A stretch of 63,822 nt of DNA from Arthrobacter sp. M4 (lineage in GTDB: Bacteria; Actinomycetota; Actinomycetes; Actinomycetales; Micrococcaceae), in NCBI RefSeq assembly GCF_020251205.1, contig NZ_JAIWYX010000017.1:1-63822 (forward strand). Direction: 5' to 3'. Shown one piece after another: positions 1 to 9,068 of this stretch (its first letter is position 1; the number at the start of each line of letters is the position of its first letter). Under the pieces are notes generated by a model. The model had not been told where the DNA came from. It searched no databases and saw only the letters and a program-made list of their open reading frames with translations. A program made the position numbers and the translations under genes.

Positions 1-105
1 GCTGCTGCTGGACCGGCTGTCGCCGCGGGGCGGGCTGCTGCTGCTGGACCGGCTGTCGCCGCGGGGCGGGCTGCTGCTGCTGGACCGGCTGTCGCCGCGG
101 GGCGG
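1..105 (+). repeat. 36-bp tandem repeat, about 3 copies, in frame with tadA
   Basis: A 36-bp unit beginning GCTGCTGCTGCTGGACC is present nearly three times without interruption; the first copy is cut by the window edge. In the tadA frame each unit reads AAAAGPAVAAGR, and that frame stays open from base 1 into the ATPase. The repeat therefore most likely encodes an Ala/Pro-rich N-terminal tract of TadA rather than being non-coding. Confidence 0.85.
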
Positions 106-1314
106 GCTGCTGCCTCTGGCAGGTCTCGTCGGCGACACGAACGGTTGGATGCCGCACTCCTGGACACCGTTCGGGAAACCATCATGGCCGAGGCCGGCCC
201 AGTCACGCCATCCCGGGTGGCCGCAGCTTTGCACGCTACGGGGCGAATGCTCGGTACTGCGGGAGCCCTTGCGGCCGTTGAATCCATCAGCGCAGAACTG
301 AACGGCTTGGGGCCTTTGCAGCACCTCACCAGGGATCCCTTAGTCACGGACATCTTCGTGAATGCCCCGGACTCCGTGTGGTTGGATCGTGGCGCCGGGC
401 TGGAGCCGGCATCTGTTCTGTTCGAAGGAGAGTCACAGGTCAGGGCGCTCGCAGCCAGGCTTGTGTCCGCTGGTGGACGGAGGCTGGACGACAGTTCGCC
501 GTGTGTGGATGTGAGGTTGGATGGCGGATTCCGCGTGCACGCAGTCCTGCCCCCAATATCCCCTTCCGGCACGCTCCTCTCCATACGCATTCGGCGCGAA
601 GACGTGTTCACCCTGACGGAACTGCGGGAAGGCGGTATGTTCCCGCAGGAAGTGCAACGGATACTGGAGGCCGTGGTTGCCCGCCGTCTGAGCTTCCTGG
701 TGAGCGGTGCCACGGGCTCAGGGAAGACCACACTCCTTTCCACGCTGCTAGGGCTCAGCAGTTCGCGCGAACGCCTCGTGCTCATTGAGGATGCAGCCGA
801 ACTAAACCCCGTTCATCCTCACGTCGTCTCCCTTGAATCCAGGCACGGAAACCTCGAAGGCGAAGGGGCCGTGGACCTAGGCGAACTCGTCCGGCAAGCG
901 CTGCGCATGCGCCCCGACCGCATCATCGTGGGGGAATGCAGGGGCGCGGAGGTCCGCGAACTTCTCACTGCACTGAACACGGGCCATACCGGTGGTGGCG
1001 GAACCATCCACGCCAATGCCCCACAGGCGGTTCCGGCCCGATTGGTCGCACTGGGCGCACTCGCTGGCCTCAGCCCAGATGCCGTTGGGCTGCAACTGGC
1101 AACTGCGCTTGATGTTGTCATTCATGTGGAAAGGGCTGAGGGAGGAAGGCGTGTCTCCGCGATCGGAGTGTTTGTCGATGGAACGGAGGGCCCGAGCGTC
1201 GTAACAGCCCTGACGAACGACGACTCGGGGTTGGCATTCGGTCCCGGTTGGCCCCATCTTGCAACGAAGCTTGGGATGGAAGACGTAAGAATTCGCACAA
1301 GAGCCGAATCATGA
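1..1314 (+). CDS. tadA: TadA/CpaF-family type II/IV secretion ATPase (5' partial)
   Basis: Hexameric ATPase that powers assembly of Flp/tad pili at the inner face of the membrane. Visible motifs are Walker A GATGSGKTT (near 706-735), an Asp-box region (LIEDAAELNP), Walker B RPDRIIVGECRG (near 910) and a His-box-like segment GHTGGGGTIHANAP. A TTG at 145 could start a 389-aa protein. However, the frame is open from base 1 through RSRRHERLDAALLDTVRE, and the upstream part is a low-complexity Ala/Pro repeat, so the gene probably begins outside the window. Its stop overlaps the ATG of tadB (ATGA), showing translational coupling. Family assignment is secure; the start is unknown. Confidence 0.9.
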   Translation, partial: AAAGPAVAAGRAAAAGPAVAAGRAAAAGPAVAAGRAAASGRSRRRHERLDAALLDTVRETIMAEAGPVTPSRVAAALHATGRMLGTAGALAAVESISAELNGLGPLQHLTRDPLVTDIFVNAPDSVWLDRGAGLEPASVLFEGESQVRALAARLVSAGGRRLDDSSPCVDVRLDGGFRVHAVLPPISPSGTLLSIRIRREDVFTLTELREGGMFPQEVQRILEAVVARRLSFLVSGATGSGKTTLLSTLLGLSSSRERLVLIEDAAELNPVHPHVVSLESRHGNLEGEGAVDLGELVRQALRMRPDRIIVGECRGAEVRELLTALNTGHTGGGGTIHANAPQAVPARLVALGALAGLSPDAVGLQLATALDVVIHVERAEGGRRVSAIGVFVDGTEGPSVVTALTNDDSGLAFGPGWPHLATKLGMEDVRIRTRAES

Positions 1315-2372
1315 CGGCGTTGGTGGCTGCCGTGGTGGCAGCATTGCTGGGACTGGTATTCCTTGCTTGGGCATCGCCGGCAAGGCCCTCCCGACGCCTT
1401 CTCAACGCCACGATTCCGGGGCCCAGAACCGCGGTTTTGGGCAGTTCTTTGCAATGGCAGGCCGGGCAGCGTAGACGGCGCTCCATGCTGTCTACGCTTC
1501 GGTCGGGCGATGGGCCGGCATTGGCTTTCTGGACTTTGCTCCGTCCAGGGAAATCGAGGCGAGCAAGCGACTCCTTGGACCTGACAGTCGTGGTGGAACA
1601 GTTGGCTGCGCTGCTTCGCGGTGGCAGGTCGCCAGCCCGACTGTGGGAAGAGCTATGGCTGGTCCATGGGGGATTGAATGCCAATAGCCCTGCAGAATCG
1701 GTTGGCGATGTCCGTTCCGGCCGTTTGCCGGCCGTCCGGCAGACCTCTGGATTCAGCAACGACGTTCAGTCCGGTATGGTCACTCGGCGGCGCATGGACC
1801 CCACCTCCAATGCCGGGCGCAGCTTCAGTAATTTGCACGGCATTCGTGGCGCGCCGAACGGGGGCGTAGGTGCCACCGCCGGTGCGACGTTTGAAGCCAG
1901 GAGCAGGCCCACGTTGCCGAGTGCATCGCTTTCCGTCCTAGCTGCGGCACGGGGTGCCGCAGCTCTGGGCGCCCCCATCGCAGACACCATACGGACCGCC
2001 GCCATGCGATCGATCCGTGGTCATTCTGCCAAGGAACGGAGGGTTTGGATCGAGATAGCAGCGTGCTTCGATGTGGCCGAAACAAGTGGGTGCCCGCTGG
2101 CAAATGTGCTCGCGCGGTTCGCGGCGCAATTGGAAGCAGAACGCGACTCGGAGGCGGCCAGACGAACGGCCTTGGCAGGTCCTCGTGCCACAGTGAAGCT
2201 CTTGGGGTGGCTCCCCCTGATGGGTTTGGGTTTGGGCACGCTTCTGGGAGTTGACCCCTTGGGAGTCCTCATGGGGAGTCCAGGGGGAGCCGCCGCCCTT
2301 GCGGCGGGCCTGGTACTTACTATTGCCGGCAGAGCCTGGTCCTCAAAGCTGGTCAGGGCCGCGGCATCGTGA
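1311..2372 (+). CDS. tadB: TadB-like type II secretion F-domain membrane protein
   Basis: Inner-membrane platform protein of the tad pilus system. The ATG at 1311 overlaps the tadA stop and gives 353 aa with an N-terminal membrane helix (ALVAAVVAALLGLVFLAW). The soluble part contains the T2SSF-like block LTVVVEQLAALLRGGRSPARLWEEL, interrupted by a long Gly/Ser/Pro-rich stretch, and two C-terminal hydrophobic segments follow (LGWLPLMGLGLGTLLG and AALAAGLVLTIAG). Order tadA-tadB-tadC and 1-4 bp overlaps support one operon. Sequence identity of the family is weak, so the name rests on architecture and context. Confidence 0.8.
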   Translation: MTALVAAVVAALLGLVFLAWASPARPSRRLLNATIPGPRTAVLGSSLQWQAGQRRRRSMLSTLRSGDGPALAFWTLLRPGKSRRASDSLDLTVVVEQLAALLRGGRSPARLWEELWLVHGGLNANSPAESVGDVRSGRLPAVRQTSGFSNDVQSGMVTRRRMDPTSNAGRSFSNLHGIRGAPNGGVGATAGATFEARSRPTLPSASLSVLAAARGAAALGAPIADTIRTAAMRSIRGHSAKERRVWIEIAACFDVAETSGCPLANVLARFAAQLEAERDSEAARRTALAGPRATVKLLGWLPLMGLGLGTLLGVDPLGVLMGSPGGAAALAAGLVLTIAGRAWSSKLVRAAAS

Positions 2373-3130
2373 TGGGGGACATCTTGTCCGCCGCTACGGT
2401 TACGCTCGCTCTGTTCGCGGCGGTGCTTCTTTTGTTCTCTGGGCCTCATCGGTTGAAAGGAATTTCGGCCCAGGCTCCCCCTCCCCGGCCGGCGGGCCAG
2501 CGTTCTGGCGCGTCGGGGGCACGGGCTTCAGGGGGTTCCACAAGTTCAGGCGCACCTGCATTCCGAACCGCGGGTGACTTTGGAATCGCTGCCAGTTTGG
2601 GAGCCAGAGGCACTCTGAACACTGCGGGCAGCCACGCAACCGAACGGATTGGATTAGCCGCAGAACCCGGACATACCGCCGATCAGGGACCAAACGTCGA
2701 GGGGCTGAGCGACACCGCTATGATCCTGGAACTTGTGGCGGCAATGCTGGATTCAGGGGCCGGGTTGGGCCGTGCGTTGGAAATCGTTGCTGCATGCGCC
2801 GCCCCACAGCTACGGACCACACTGCGCCCGGTGGTGGCAGCGCTTGCTATTGGCACGAACTGGGAAACGGCTTGGCGCAGTGCGGGTCCGGCGACTAAGC
2901 CCGCCCTCGAACTGAAGGAATCCCTGGGATTCGCTGCCCTAACGGGGGCACCGTCGTCGTCGATCCTTTATGCCCAGGCAGCGCGGCTCAGGCGCGAGAG
3001 CTTTAGGGCAGCTGAAAGGAAGGCAGCGGCTCTTGGCGTCAAACTTGTCGTCCCTCTTGGGCTGTGCTCGTTACCGGCCTTTATCTGCTTGGGCGTCTTG
3101 CCTGTCTTGCTTGCGATGCTGCCGAAGTAG
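2372..3130 (+). CDS. tadC: TadC-like type II secretion F-domain membrane protein
   Basis: Second integral platform protein, paired with TadB. The ATG at 2372 shares a base with the tadB stop (TGATG); a GTG at 2369 is an alternative. The protein is about 252 aa. It has an N-terminal helix, a low-complexity linker, then the T2SSF helical block MILELVAAMLDSGAGLGRALEI, and ends in a helix (LVVPLGLCSLPAFICLGVLPVLLAML) typical of TadC. The 256 bp between this stop and the next gene hold no gene that I can support, so the pilin-like genes downstream may have their own promoter. Confidence 0.78.
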   Translation: MGDILSAATVTLALFAAVLLLFSGPHRLKGISAQAPPPRPAGQRSGASGARASGGSTSSGAPAFRTAGDFGIAASLGARGTLNTAGSHATERIGLAAEPGHTADQGPNVEGLSDTAMILELVAAMLDSGAGLGRALEIVAACAAPQLRTTLRPVVAALAIGTNWETAWRSAGPATKPALELKESLGFAALTGAPSSSILYAQAARLRRESFRAAERKAAALGVKLVVPLGLCSLPAFICLGVLPVLLAMLPK

Positions 3131-3386
3131 CGCTGCCGGCGTTTGCACATGAGCGTGGTCGTACCAGGGGCACGCACCCCTAGCTTCGGAGGGCCCACCT
3201 GCTTGACCGAGTCTTTCACCGCTCCTCCACAATCTCGCCGACCCGGTAGTTGTCCACTTATGGCCTTCTGCCCCTTAACCACCCCGTGTGTGAACGGAAG
3301 GATCAAGGCATGCCAGAAAATCACCGGCGGCGATTCCTCATCTGACTCGCACTTTGAGAAGCAACCACCCCACGAAAGGAAATGCC

Positions 3387-3734
3387 ATGAGCATTGTTGA
3401 ACTGACCACCTCTGACGCCCGAACGGCTCTGTCGAGTGATACTGACAGTGACACCTTGATCAATGAACGCGCTTCCCGCACCACCGAGCGTTTCGCCGGC
3501 GTCGTGGAACTCCGGCCTCGGCGCAAGCCGTCAAACAAAATGCGTGGGCCTCGGGCGCTTCGGCGCTTCCTGACTGGACTCGTACGGTCAGAACGAGGAA
3601 TGGCCACGGCCGAGTACGCCATCGCCACTCTGGCTGCTGTCGGCTTTGCTGGGCTGTTGGTGGTCATCCTGCGCAGTGAGGAAGTCCGGGGGTTTCTCCT
3701 GAACCTGGTTCGCTCCGCACTCTCTTTGCCATGA
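3387..3734 (+). CDS. DUF4244 family Flp-pilin-like protein
   Basis: Likely the small pilin subunit of the tad apparatus. It has 115 aa. The start at 3387 was chosen because GAAAGGA lies 6 nt upstream of the ATG; an in-frame ATG further upstream lacks this. A charged N-terminal half (ending RSERGMATAEYA) precedes one hydrophobic helix (IATLAAVGFAGLLVVIL), the G/E/Y arrangement of Flp-type prepilins where cleavage would occur before the helix. No prepilin peptidase gene is visible here. The stop overlaps the start of tadE by 4 bp. Confidence 0.8.
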   Translation: MSIVELTTSDARTALSSDTDSDTLINERASRTTERFAGVVELRPRRKPSNKMRGPRALRRFLTGLVRSERGMATAEYAIATLAAVGFAGLLVVILRSEEVRGFLLNLVRSALSLP

Positions 3735-4324
3735 CACTGATGCCGGCCATGAGGAAGCGTCAGTTGGCGGTGTCCAACGCGCTTTCGGACAGGTTCCGGC
3801 CAGTGGAGGGAGGCAGGCTGATCGCAGAGACACGTCGGGCCATCGGGCAGAATTTCGGTGCTGGGCTCGCCCGGAAAATCCATTGGGGCGGGAATTCGGT
3901 TACGGAAGCCATCCGCTATCGCCAGAACAACAGGGGAACAGTCACTGCGGAGTTTGCTGTTGCCCTGCCTGCGGTCATCTTCCTGCTGGCCTTGCTCTTG
4001 GCGGGATCCGCTGCGGGCATTACGCAGCTCCGAATAGAAGAGGCGGCCCGGGCCGGGGCCAGGTCGCTAGCTCGCGGAGATAGTGCCGCCACAGTCCAGG
4101 GGACTGTCAGTCGTCTGGCCGGAGACGGCGCCCTATCCACGGTGGACGCCGACGGGGACTGGCTCAAAGTTACTGTCACCGCACCCGTCGGTGGGCCGCT
4201 TGGAAAACTCATACCTTGGACTTTGACGGCATCGGCTTCATCCAGAACGGAGCTGCCGGTGTCAGCGTATGGCCATCTGGCGGAGGTTCGAGCCGAAGGA
4301 CTAAGGCGAAAGGATTCGGCTTGA
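3731..4324 (+). CDS. tadE: TadE-family pseudopilin-like protein
   Basis: Minor pseudopilin of the tad system. The ATG at 3731 overlaps the previous stop (ATGA), giving 197 aa. After a basic N-terminal stretch of about 65 residues comes the TadE signature RGTVTAEFAVALPAVIFLLA with a single membrane helix, followed by a periplasm-facing domain (RIEEAARAGARSLARGDS). The N-terminal extension before the signature is longer than usual for TadE, so an internal start nearer the helix is possible. However, no better Shine-Dalgarno was seen. Confidence 0.78.
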   Translation: MTLMPAMRKRQLAVSNALSDRFRPVEGGRLIAETRRAIGQNFGAGLARKIHWGGNSVTEAIRYRQNNRGTVTAEFAVALPAVIFLLALLLAGSAAGITQLRIEEAARAGARSLARGDSAATVQGTVSRLAGDGALSTVDADGDWLKVTVTAPVGGPLGKLIPWTLTASASSRTELPVSAYGHLAEVRAEGLRRKDSA

Positions 4325-4719
4325 GCACCATTCAACGCTGTCGGCCATGCTCGGGGCCCTCGCGATGCCACTCGGGCGGGGAGGGGGAGCGAGGCTCAGG
4401 GACCATCTTGGCTGCGGCATTGGGAGTACTTCTCGTCGTCATTATGGCTGGATTGGTGTTGCTGGCCAGGGCATCGGCGCACGCTTCGAGAGCCGCCACC
4501 GCCGCGGACATGTCGGCGCTTGCGGCCGCGGATGCAGCCAGGGGCCTGACAAGCGGTGACCCATGTACTGTTGCCGCGGAAACAGCCGCTCGCCATCACG
4601 CATTGCTGAAGTCCTGCGAGATTACCGGAGGCGACACAGTGCAAGTCGCCACCGAGTTGGAGGTATCAACCCTGGCCGGTCCGGGCACAGGCCGTGCTCG
4701 AGCGGGACCTCCGCCCTAG
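4321..4719 (+). CDS. TadE/TadG-like (Rv3654c-type) pilus protein
   Basis: Small membrane-anchored tad protein with 132 aa. Start TTG at 4321 overlaps the tadE stop TGA (TTGA), so translation is probably coupled. The N-terminus is Cys-rich (STIQRCRPCSGPSRCHSGG). It is followed by ERGSGTILAAALGVLLVVIM, the motif and helix seen in Rv3654c-type proteins that close actinobacterial tad operons, and then ASRAATAADMSALAAADAARG. It ends 54 bp before the convergent helicase gene. Function beyond pilus biogenesis is not known. Confidence 0.75.
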   Translation: MSTIQRCRPCSGPSRCHSGGEGERGSGTILAAALGVLLVVIMAGLVLLARASAHASRAATAADMSALAAADAARGLTSGDPCTVAAETAARHHALLKSCEITGGDTVQVATELEVSTLAGPGTGRARAGPPP

Positions 4720-4773
4720 ACGCCAGGTGGAGCCATTGGGCTGCCGCCGGCTGGAGCCATTGGGTGGCCCCTT

Positions 4774-7257
4774 CTAATGCGCTGATCGGGCTGGCGTTTG
4801 ATGATTCCCGTGATTTTCGTGGTTCGGGTGGTTCTCGTGGTTCCCGTGGTTCCCGTGATGAGGGTGCTCGGTGCCAGCATGGGAACCCATCGAGTCGCCG
4901 GACTTGTCCGAGGGATTGTGTGCGTCCTCGAGGAGCACTTCGAGGAGCGTAATTGCCGCTGCCTTGTCGAGAGGGTTGTTCTTGTTGCCGCACTTGGGCG
5001 ACTGCACGCATGATGGGCACCCGCTCTCGCATTCGCAGGCCCTAATAGCGTCGCGCGTTGCGTTCAACCACGTCTTGGCCTTGTCGAAGCCACGTTCCGC
5101 AAAGCCAGCTCCACCGGGATGTCCGTCGTAAACAAAGATCGTAGGAACACCTGTGTCGGCATGAATTGCCGTTGAAACGCCGCCTATGTCCCAGCGGTCG
5201 CTAGACGCAACCAGAGGAAGGAGTCCGATTGCCGCGTGTTCGGCGGCGTGCAGTGCACCGGGGAACTGGGCTTCCACAAGCCCGGCCGCGGTGAGCGAGC
5301 GATTGTGCACCTCGAACCAGACTGCTTTCGTGAACAGGTCGCGAGCGCCGAGCTCCAGTGGCTCTTCGCCCAGGATCTCGTTGGAGACAAGGGCTTTCCG
5401 CTGGAATGAAACTACCTGGGTTGTGACCTTCACGTCCCCAAAGCGCACAGTCACGTCGCCCCATTCTGCAGTGCGAGAAGTCTGCAGGATTTCAATCTGG
5501 GTGATGTCACGGGCTGTTGTGTAGTAGTCAGGGTTGGACCTGCGGACCATAACGCAGTGCTCTTCCTCGTTGAGTTCTTCAACCAAGTAGCTCTCGCCCT
5601 GATGAACATAGATGGCCCCCGCGTGGGCCTGATAATGAGTCTGAGGAGACCCCATCGTTCCCAGTAAAGAACCCGTTTCAGCATCGACGATGCTGACAGG
5701 ACCTCCACCGTCGGCTCGAAGGTTGACCATGCCCGCAGCGCTTTCCGGGTGGGTCCAGAACCATCCGGCGGGACGCCTCCTGAGGTACCCCTGTGTGACG
5801 AGTTGGCCCAGCAGCTTTTCCGCGGTCGGGCCGAACATCTCCGCCTCGGCGGGTCCGATGGGCAATTCAGCAGCCGCGGCACACAGGTGTGGCCCCAGCA
5901 CGTAGGGGTTGCTCGGATCAAAAACAGTGGCCTCGACGGAGACGTCGAAGATGGCCTCGGGATGGTTCACGAGGTACGTGTCCAGGGGATCGTCACTGGC
6001 CACAAAAGCAGCCAGGGCGTCCTGGCCTGCCCGCCCGGCACGGCCGATCTGCTGGAAGAGCGAAGCCCTGGTCCCTGGCCATCCCGCTATTAGGACGGCG
6101 TCCAGTCCAGAGATGTCGATGCCGAGTTCCAGCGCCGAGGTGCTGGCCACTCCGAGGAGTTGGCCGGTTCGCAAAGCCTTCTCAAGTGAGCGTCGTTCCT
6201 CGGGCAGGTAGCCGGAACGGTAGGCGGCAACTCGCGGAGGCAAGCTCGGATCAACTTCGTCAAGTAGCCGTTTGGCGATGGACGAAATCGACTCGGCGCC
6301 TCGTCGGGACTTGATGAAGGCGATTGTCCGCACACGGGAGGAGACGAGGTTGGCCAAGATATCGGCGGTTTCGGCAACAGCGGTCCGTCGCTCTTTCGCA
6401 TCATTCTCGCCCCGCAGCTCACTGAGCGCTGGCTCCCAGAACGCCACGGTGGTCGCTCCATGCGGTGAGCCGTCCCTTATCACCTCGCGAACGGGGGCCC
6501 CGATCAACCTGCCAAACGACGCCCCCGGATCTGAGGCAGTGGCCGAGGCAGCAATGAACACGGGTTCGGGAAATGACGTTCCGGCCCCGTAGTAAGCGCA
6601 GATCCTCCTTAGCCGTCGCATGAGGTTGGCAACGTGCGATCCGAAGACCCCGCGATAGCTATGTGCCTCGTCGATCACTACGTAACGTAACCGCCGGAAG
6701 AACCGCGCCCACCAGGCGTGGTTTGGCAGTATCCCGAAATGGAGCATGTCCGGGTTCGCCAGGATGAAATTCGCGTGGTCGCGGATCCAACGACGTGACG
6801 CAAGGTCGGTGTCCCCGTCGTATGTCTCCGCCCTGACAGTGTCCAGTCCCAACGATCGCACCGCTGTCAACTGGTCGGCCGCAAGAGCTTTGGTGGGCGA
6901 CAGGTACAGGGTTACGGCACCGTCGTCGTGAATTCGCCCGGGTTCGTCCAGAACCCGGAGCTCTGAACGGTGGATGGCGTCCAACGCCGGCAGTTGGTAT
7001 GCAAGGGACTTTCCGGACGCTGTACCGGTGGCGATGACAACGTGGCTACCAGAGTGGGCAGCGTCCGCAGCCTCCGCCTGATGTCTGTAGGGTTCGTGAA
7101 TCCCCAGCGAAGCATAGGCGGCCACGATGTCGGGGTGGACCCACGACGGCCATGGGACTTGGTCGGCGGTCCTTGCGGGGAGTGTGCGGACATGGCGGAG
7201 CTGTTCCGGATCGGGGCTACGGCCCAGAAGGGAGATCAGGGTGTTGCGGTTGTCCAC
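4774..7257 (-). CDS. DEAD/DEAH-box helicase with DUF1998 Cys cluster (MrfA/YprA-like)
   Basis: Superfamily 2 helicase of 827 aa, resembling Bacillus MrfA (YprA), a 3'-5' DNA helicase tied to repair of mitomycin lesions, and mycobacterial Rv3649. It shows Walker A ATGTASGKS, motif II DEAH (VIDEAHSYRG), motif III SAT (IAASATASDPG) and motif VI QIGRAGRAG. The C-terminal four-Cys cluster CECESGCPSCVQSPKCGNKN is typical of the MrfA metal site. The start is GTG. It lies 12 bp downstream of the GNAT gene on the same strand. The last 35 residues are an odd His/Asn tail (HGNHGNHENHPNHENHGNHQ) not expected in the family. Confidence 0.88.
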   Translation of the reverse strand: MDNRNTLISLLGRSPDPEQLRHVRTLPARTADQVPWPSWVHPDIVAAYASLGIHEPYRHQAEAADAAHSGSHVVIATGTASGKSLAYQLPALDAIHRSELRVLDEPGRIHDDGAVTLYLSPTKALAADQLTAVRSLGLDTVRAETYDGDTDLASRRWIRDHANFILANPDMLHFGILPNHAWWARFFRRLRYVVIDEAHSYRGVFGSHVANLMRRLRRICAYYGAGTSFPEPVFIAASATASDPGASFGRLIGAPVREVIRDGSPHGATTVAFWEPALSELRGENDAKERRTAVAETADILANLVSSRVRTIAFIKSRRGAESISSIAKRLLDEVDPSLPPRVAAYRSGYLPEERRSLEKALRTGQLLGVASTSALELGIDISGLDAVLIAGWPGTRASLFQQIGRAGRAGQDALAAFVASDDPLDTYLVNHPEAIFDVSVEATVFDPSNPYVLGPHLCAAAAELPIGPAEAEMFGPTAEKLLGQLVTQGYLRRRPAGWFWTHPESAAGMVNLRADGGGPVSIVDAETGSLLGTMGSPQTHYQAHAGAIYVHQGESYLVEELNEEEHCVMVRRSNPDYYTTARDITQIEILQTSRTAEWGDVTVRFGDVKVTTQVVSFQRKALVSNEILGEEPLELGARDLFTKAVWFEVHNRSLTAAGLVEAQFPGALHAAEHAAIGLLPLVASSDRWDIGGVSTAIHADTGVPTIFVYDGHPGGAGFAERGFDKAKTWLNATRDAIRACECESGCPSCVQSPKCGNKNNPLDKAAAITLLEVLLEDAHNPSDKSGDSMGSHAGTEHPHHGNHGNHENHPNHENHGNHQTPARSAH

Positions 7258-7269
7258 CTGATCATTCTG

Positions 7270-7965
7270 TCAGGCTACGGAAAGGTCGGCTTCCTGACCC
7301 GGGACCGCCGACATCATCAGGACGTGGCTTACTGTGGTCCACCCAAGGTGGGAGTACAACTTTTGACCATCGAGCGACGCAAGGAGCAGGCCGTCCTCAA
7401 CATCATGCTCAAAGGCTTTGGCCGCCAAGGCCTTCATGATAAAGCTGCCTAGCCCGCGGCGTTGGAATGCGGGCTGGACAATGATCTTGTCGAAAACAGC
7501 CGTCCCATTGACGACGTACACTCGTCCGCTGGCAGCTGTTTGCTCGCCTGCCATAACAGAGGCGTATTGGACACCCTTCGACTCCGACGTCTCCAAGCGC
7601 AATTCGTCGTCGGAAAGCCAAGGATCCTCGGCGTCCTGTGTTTCCATGTCTACGATCATCATGGCTTGGGACGCGGACGTGACGTTCAATCCACTGTGTT
7701 CCGCCAGGAACTTGTACTTCTGTACATCGTTGGTGAGGATCGTGAGGATGCGGGTGGGCGCCTCAGCGGTCTTTGCCGCAAGTTCCGCGAACTCTGCTTC
7801 CGTGGGGTCGTAAGCGAAGTACTCCCAGTCACCTGTCCGGTCGGCCCTGAGTGCAGCCGGGAACCGGCCCTCTTTGCGTGTTTCGTACCCGCGGCAGCCG
7901 GACCAACCGGCCACCCAGACTTCCAGCAGGCGCGTGATGTCTTCAACCAGGGCGTCGGGACTCAT
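7270..7965 (-). CDS. GNAT family N-acetyltransferase
   Basis: Probable acyl-CoA-dependent acetyltransferase of 231 aa. The C-terminal half carries the GNAT core: a beta strand (TAVFDKIIVQP), then the pyrophosphate-binding loop FQRRGLGSFIM and an aromatic-rich last motif (GQKLYSHLGWTTVSHVL). The N-terminal half (residues 1-100) is a separate mixed domain containing WSGCRGYETRKEGRFPAALRA. The substrate cannot be told. The gene lies immediately upstream of the helicase on the same strand, so the two probably share a transcript. Confidence 0.75.
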   Translation of the reverse strand: MSPDALVEDITRLLEVWVAGWSGCRGYETRKEGRFPAALRADRTGDWEYFAYDPTEAEFAELAAKTAEAPTRILTILTNDVQKYKFLAEHSGLNVTSASQAMMIVDMETQDAEDPWLSDDELRLETSESKGVQYASVMAGEQTAASGRVYVVNGTAVFDKIIVQPAFQRRGLGSFIMKALAAKAFEHDVEDGLLLASLDGQKLYSHLGWTTVSHVLMMSAVPGQEADLSVA

Positions 7966-8133
7966 GTAGAGAGACTATTCCAGCGTTGCCTTACGCAACA
8001 GGGGTCCCCAGTAACAGCTCCATTAACGGACGAAGTCGCGCCGGGGCAGCGCTGAGCTCGCGTCCCATGCGGAAAACGGTCATTCGAAATGCGGCAACAA
8101 GCCCATTTGAGGCCAGCCAGTACCCTTAAATAC

Positions 8134-9027
8134 GTGGCTTTAAACCGAATCGTGCTCTTCTATGGCTTTACCCCAATTGCTGATCCTGACGCCGTCCGAC
8201 TGTGGCAGCGCGCGCTCTGCGAGAAACTGGACCTCCGCGGCCGGATCCTCATCTCCAAAGACGGCATCAACGCGACGGTTGGCGGAGAGATCAACAGCGT
8301 CAAGCAATATCTGAAGACGACTCGCGAATACAAGGGTTTCCGCGACATCGACGTTAAGTGGTCCGACGGCGGTGCCGAGGACTTTCCGCGGCTGAGCGTC
8401 AAAGTCCGCGACGAGATCGTTTCGTTCGGGGCCCCGGGCGAACTGAGGGTCGATGACAACGGGGTCGTCGGCGGCGGAAAACACGTAAAACCGGAGGACC
8501 TGCACAAGCTCCTGGACCAAAAGCGTGCTGAAGGCCAGGAAGTCGCCTTCTTCGATGGCCGCAATGCCTTCGAAGCGCAGATCGGCAAGTTCAAGGATGC
8601 GATTGTGCCGGACGTCGCCACGACGCACGACTTCATCAAGGAGCTGGAATCCGGTAAGTACGACGACCTCAAGGACCAGCCCGTCGTCACCTACTGCACC
8701 GGCGGGATCCGTTGTGAAGTCCTGTCCAGCCTCATGGTGAATCGGGGCTTCAAAGAGGTCTACCAACTCGACGGCGGTATTGTCCGTTACGGTGAAATGT
8801 ACAAGGACAAGGGCCTGTGGGAGGGCTCGCTCTACGTATTCGACAAGCGCATGCACCTCGAGTTCAGCGACGAGGCCAAAACGATCGGTCGATGCGTTCG
8901 CTGCGAAGCCCCGACCAGCAAGTTCGAAAACTGTTCCAATCCGAGTTGCCGAACACTGACCCTTTACTGCACGGACTGCGCCGCCGACCCCGAAAACCTG
9001 CGCTGCCCCGACGGCTGCGCCGCTTAG
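8134..9027 (+). CDS. trhO: TrhO-type rhodanese, tRNA uridine(34) hydroxylase
   Basis: Predicted oxygen-dependent tRNA U34 hydroxylase (forms ho5U), formerly annotated as a rhodanese-like sulfurtransferase. The protein has an N-terminal acylphosphatase-like domain (LDLRGRILISKDGINATVGG), a central rhodanese domain with catalytic loop YCTGGIRCE, and a C-terminal Cys-rich zinc-like region (RCVRCEAPTSKFENC...CRTLTLYCTDC). Start GTG at 8134 gives about 297 aa, the usual length with family N-terminus VALNRIVLFYGF; an ATG at 8089 would add 15 residues. It is transcribed divergently from the GNAT gene. Confidence 0.88.
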   Translation: MALNRIVLFYGFTPIADPDAVRLWQRALCEKLDLRGRILISKDGINATVGGEINSVKQYLKTTREYKGFRDIDVKWSDGGAEDFPRLSVKVRDEIVSFGAPGELRVDDNGVVGGGKHVKPEDLHKLLDQKRAEGQEVAFFDGRNAFEAQIGKFKDAIVPDVATTHDFIKELESGKYDDLKDQPVVTYCTGGIRCEVLSSLMVNRGFKEVYQLDGGIVRYGEMYKDKGLWEGSLYVFDKRMHLEFSDEAKTIGRCVRCEAPTSKFENCSNPSCRTLTLYCTDCAADPENLRCPDGCAA

Positions 9028-9068
9028 ATGGGTGCAGTCGGCGCATGCTCCGCGGCTGCCCCCAGTCC

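Noticed and set aside
2..300. The Leu-rich reading (LLLLDRLSPRGG) of the left-edge repeat as the end of an upstream tadZ-like gene
   Set aside because: That frame continues far into tadA, about 300 bp, with no family features; the Ala/Pro frame joins naturally to the ATPase.
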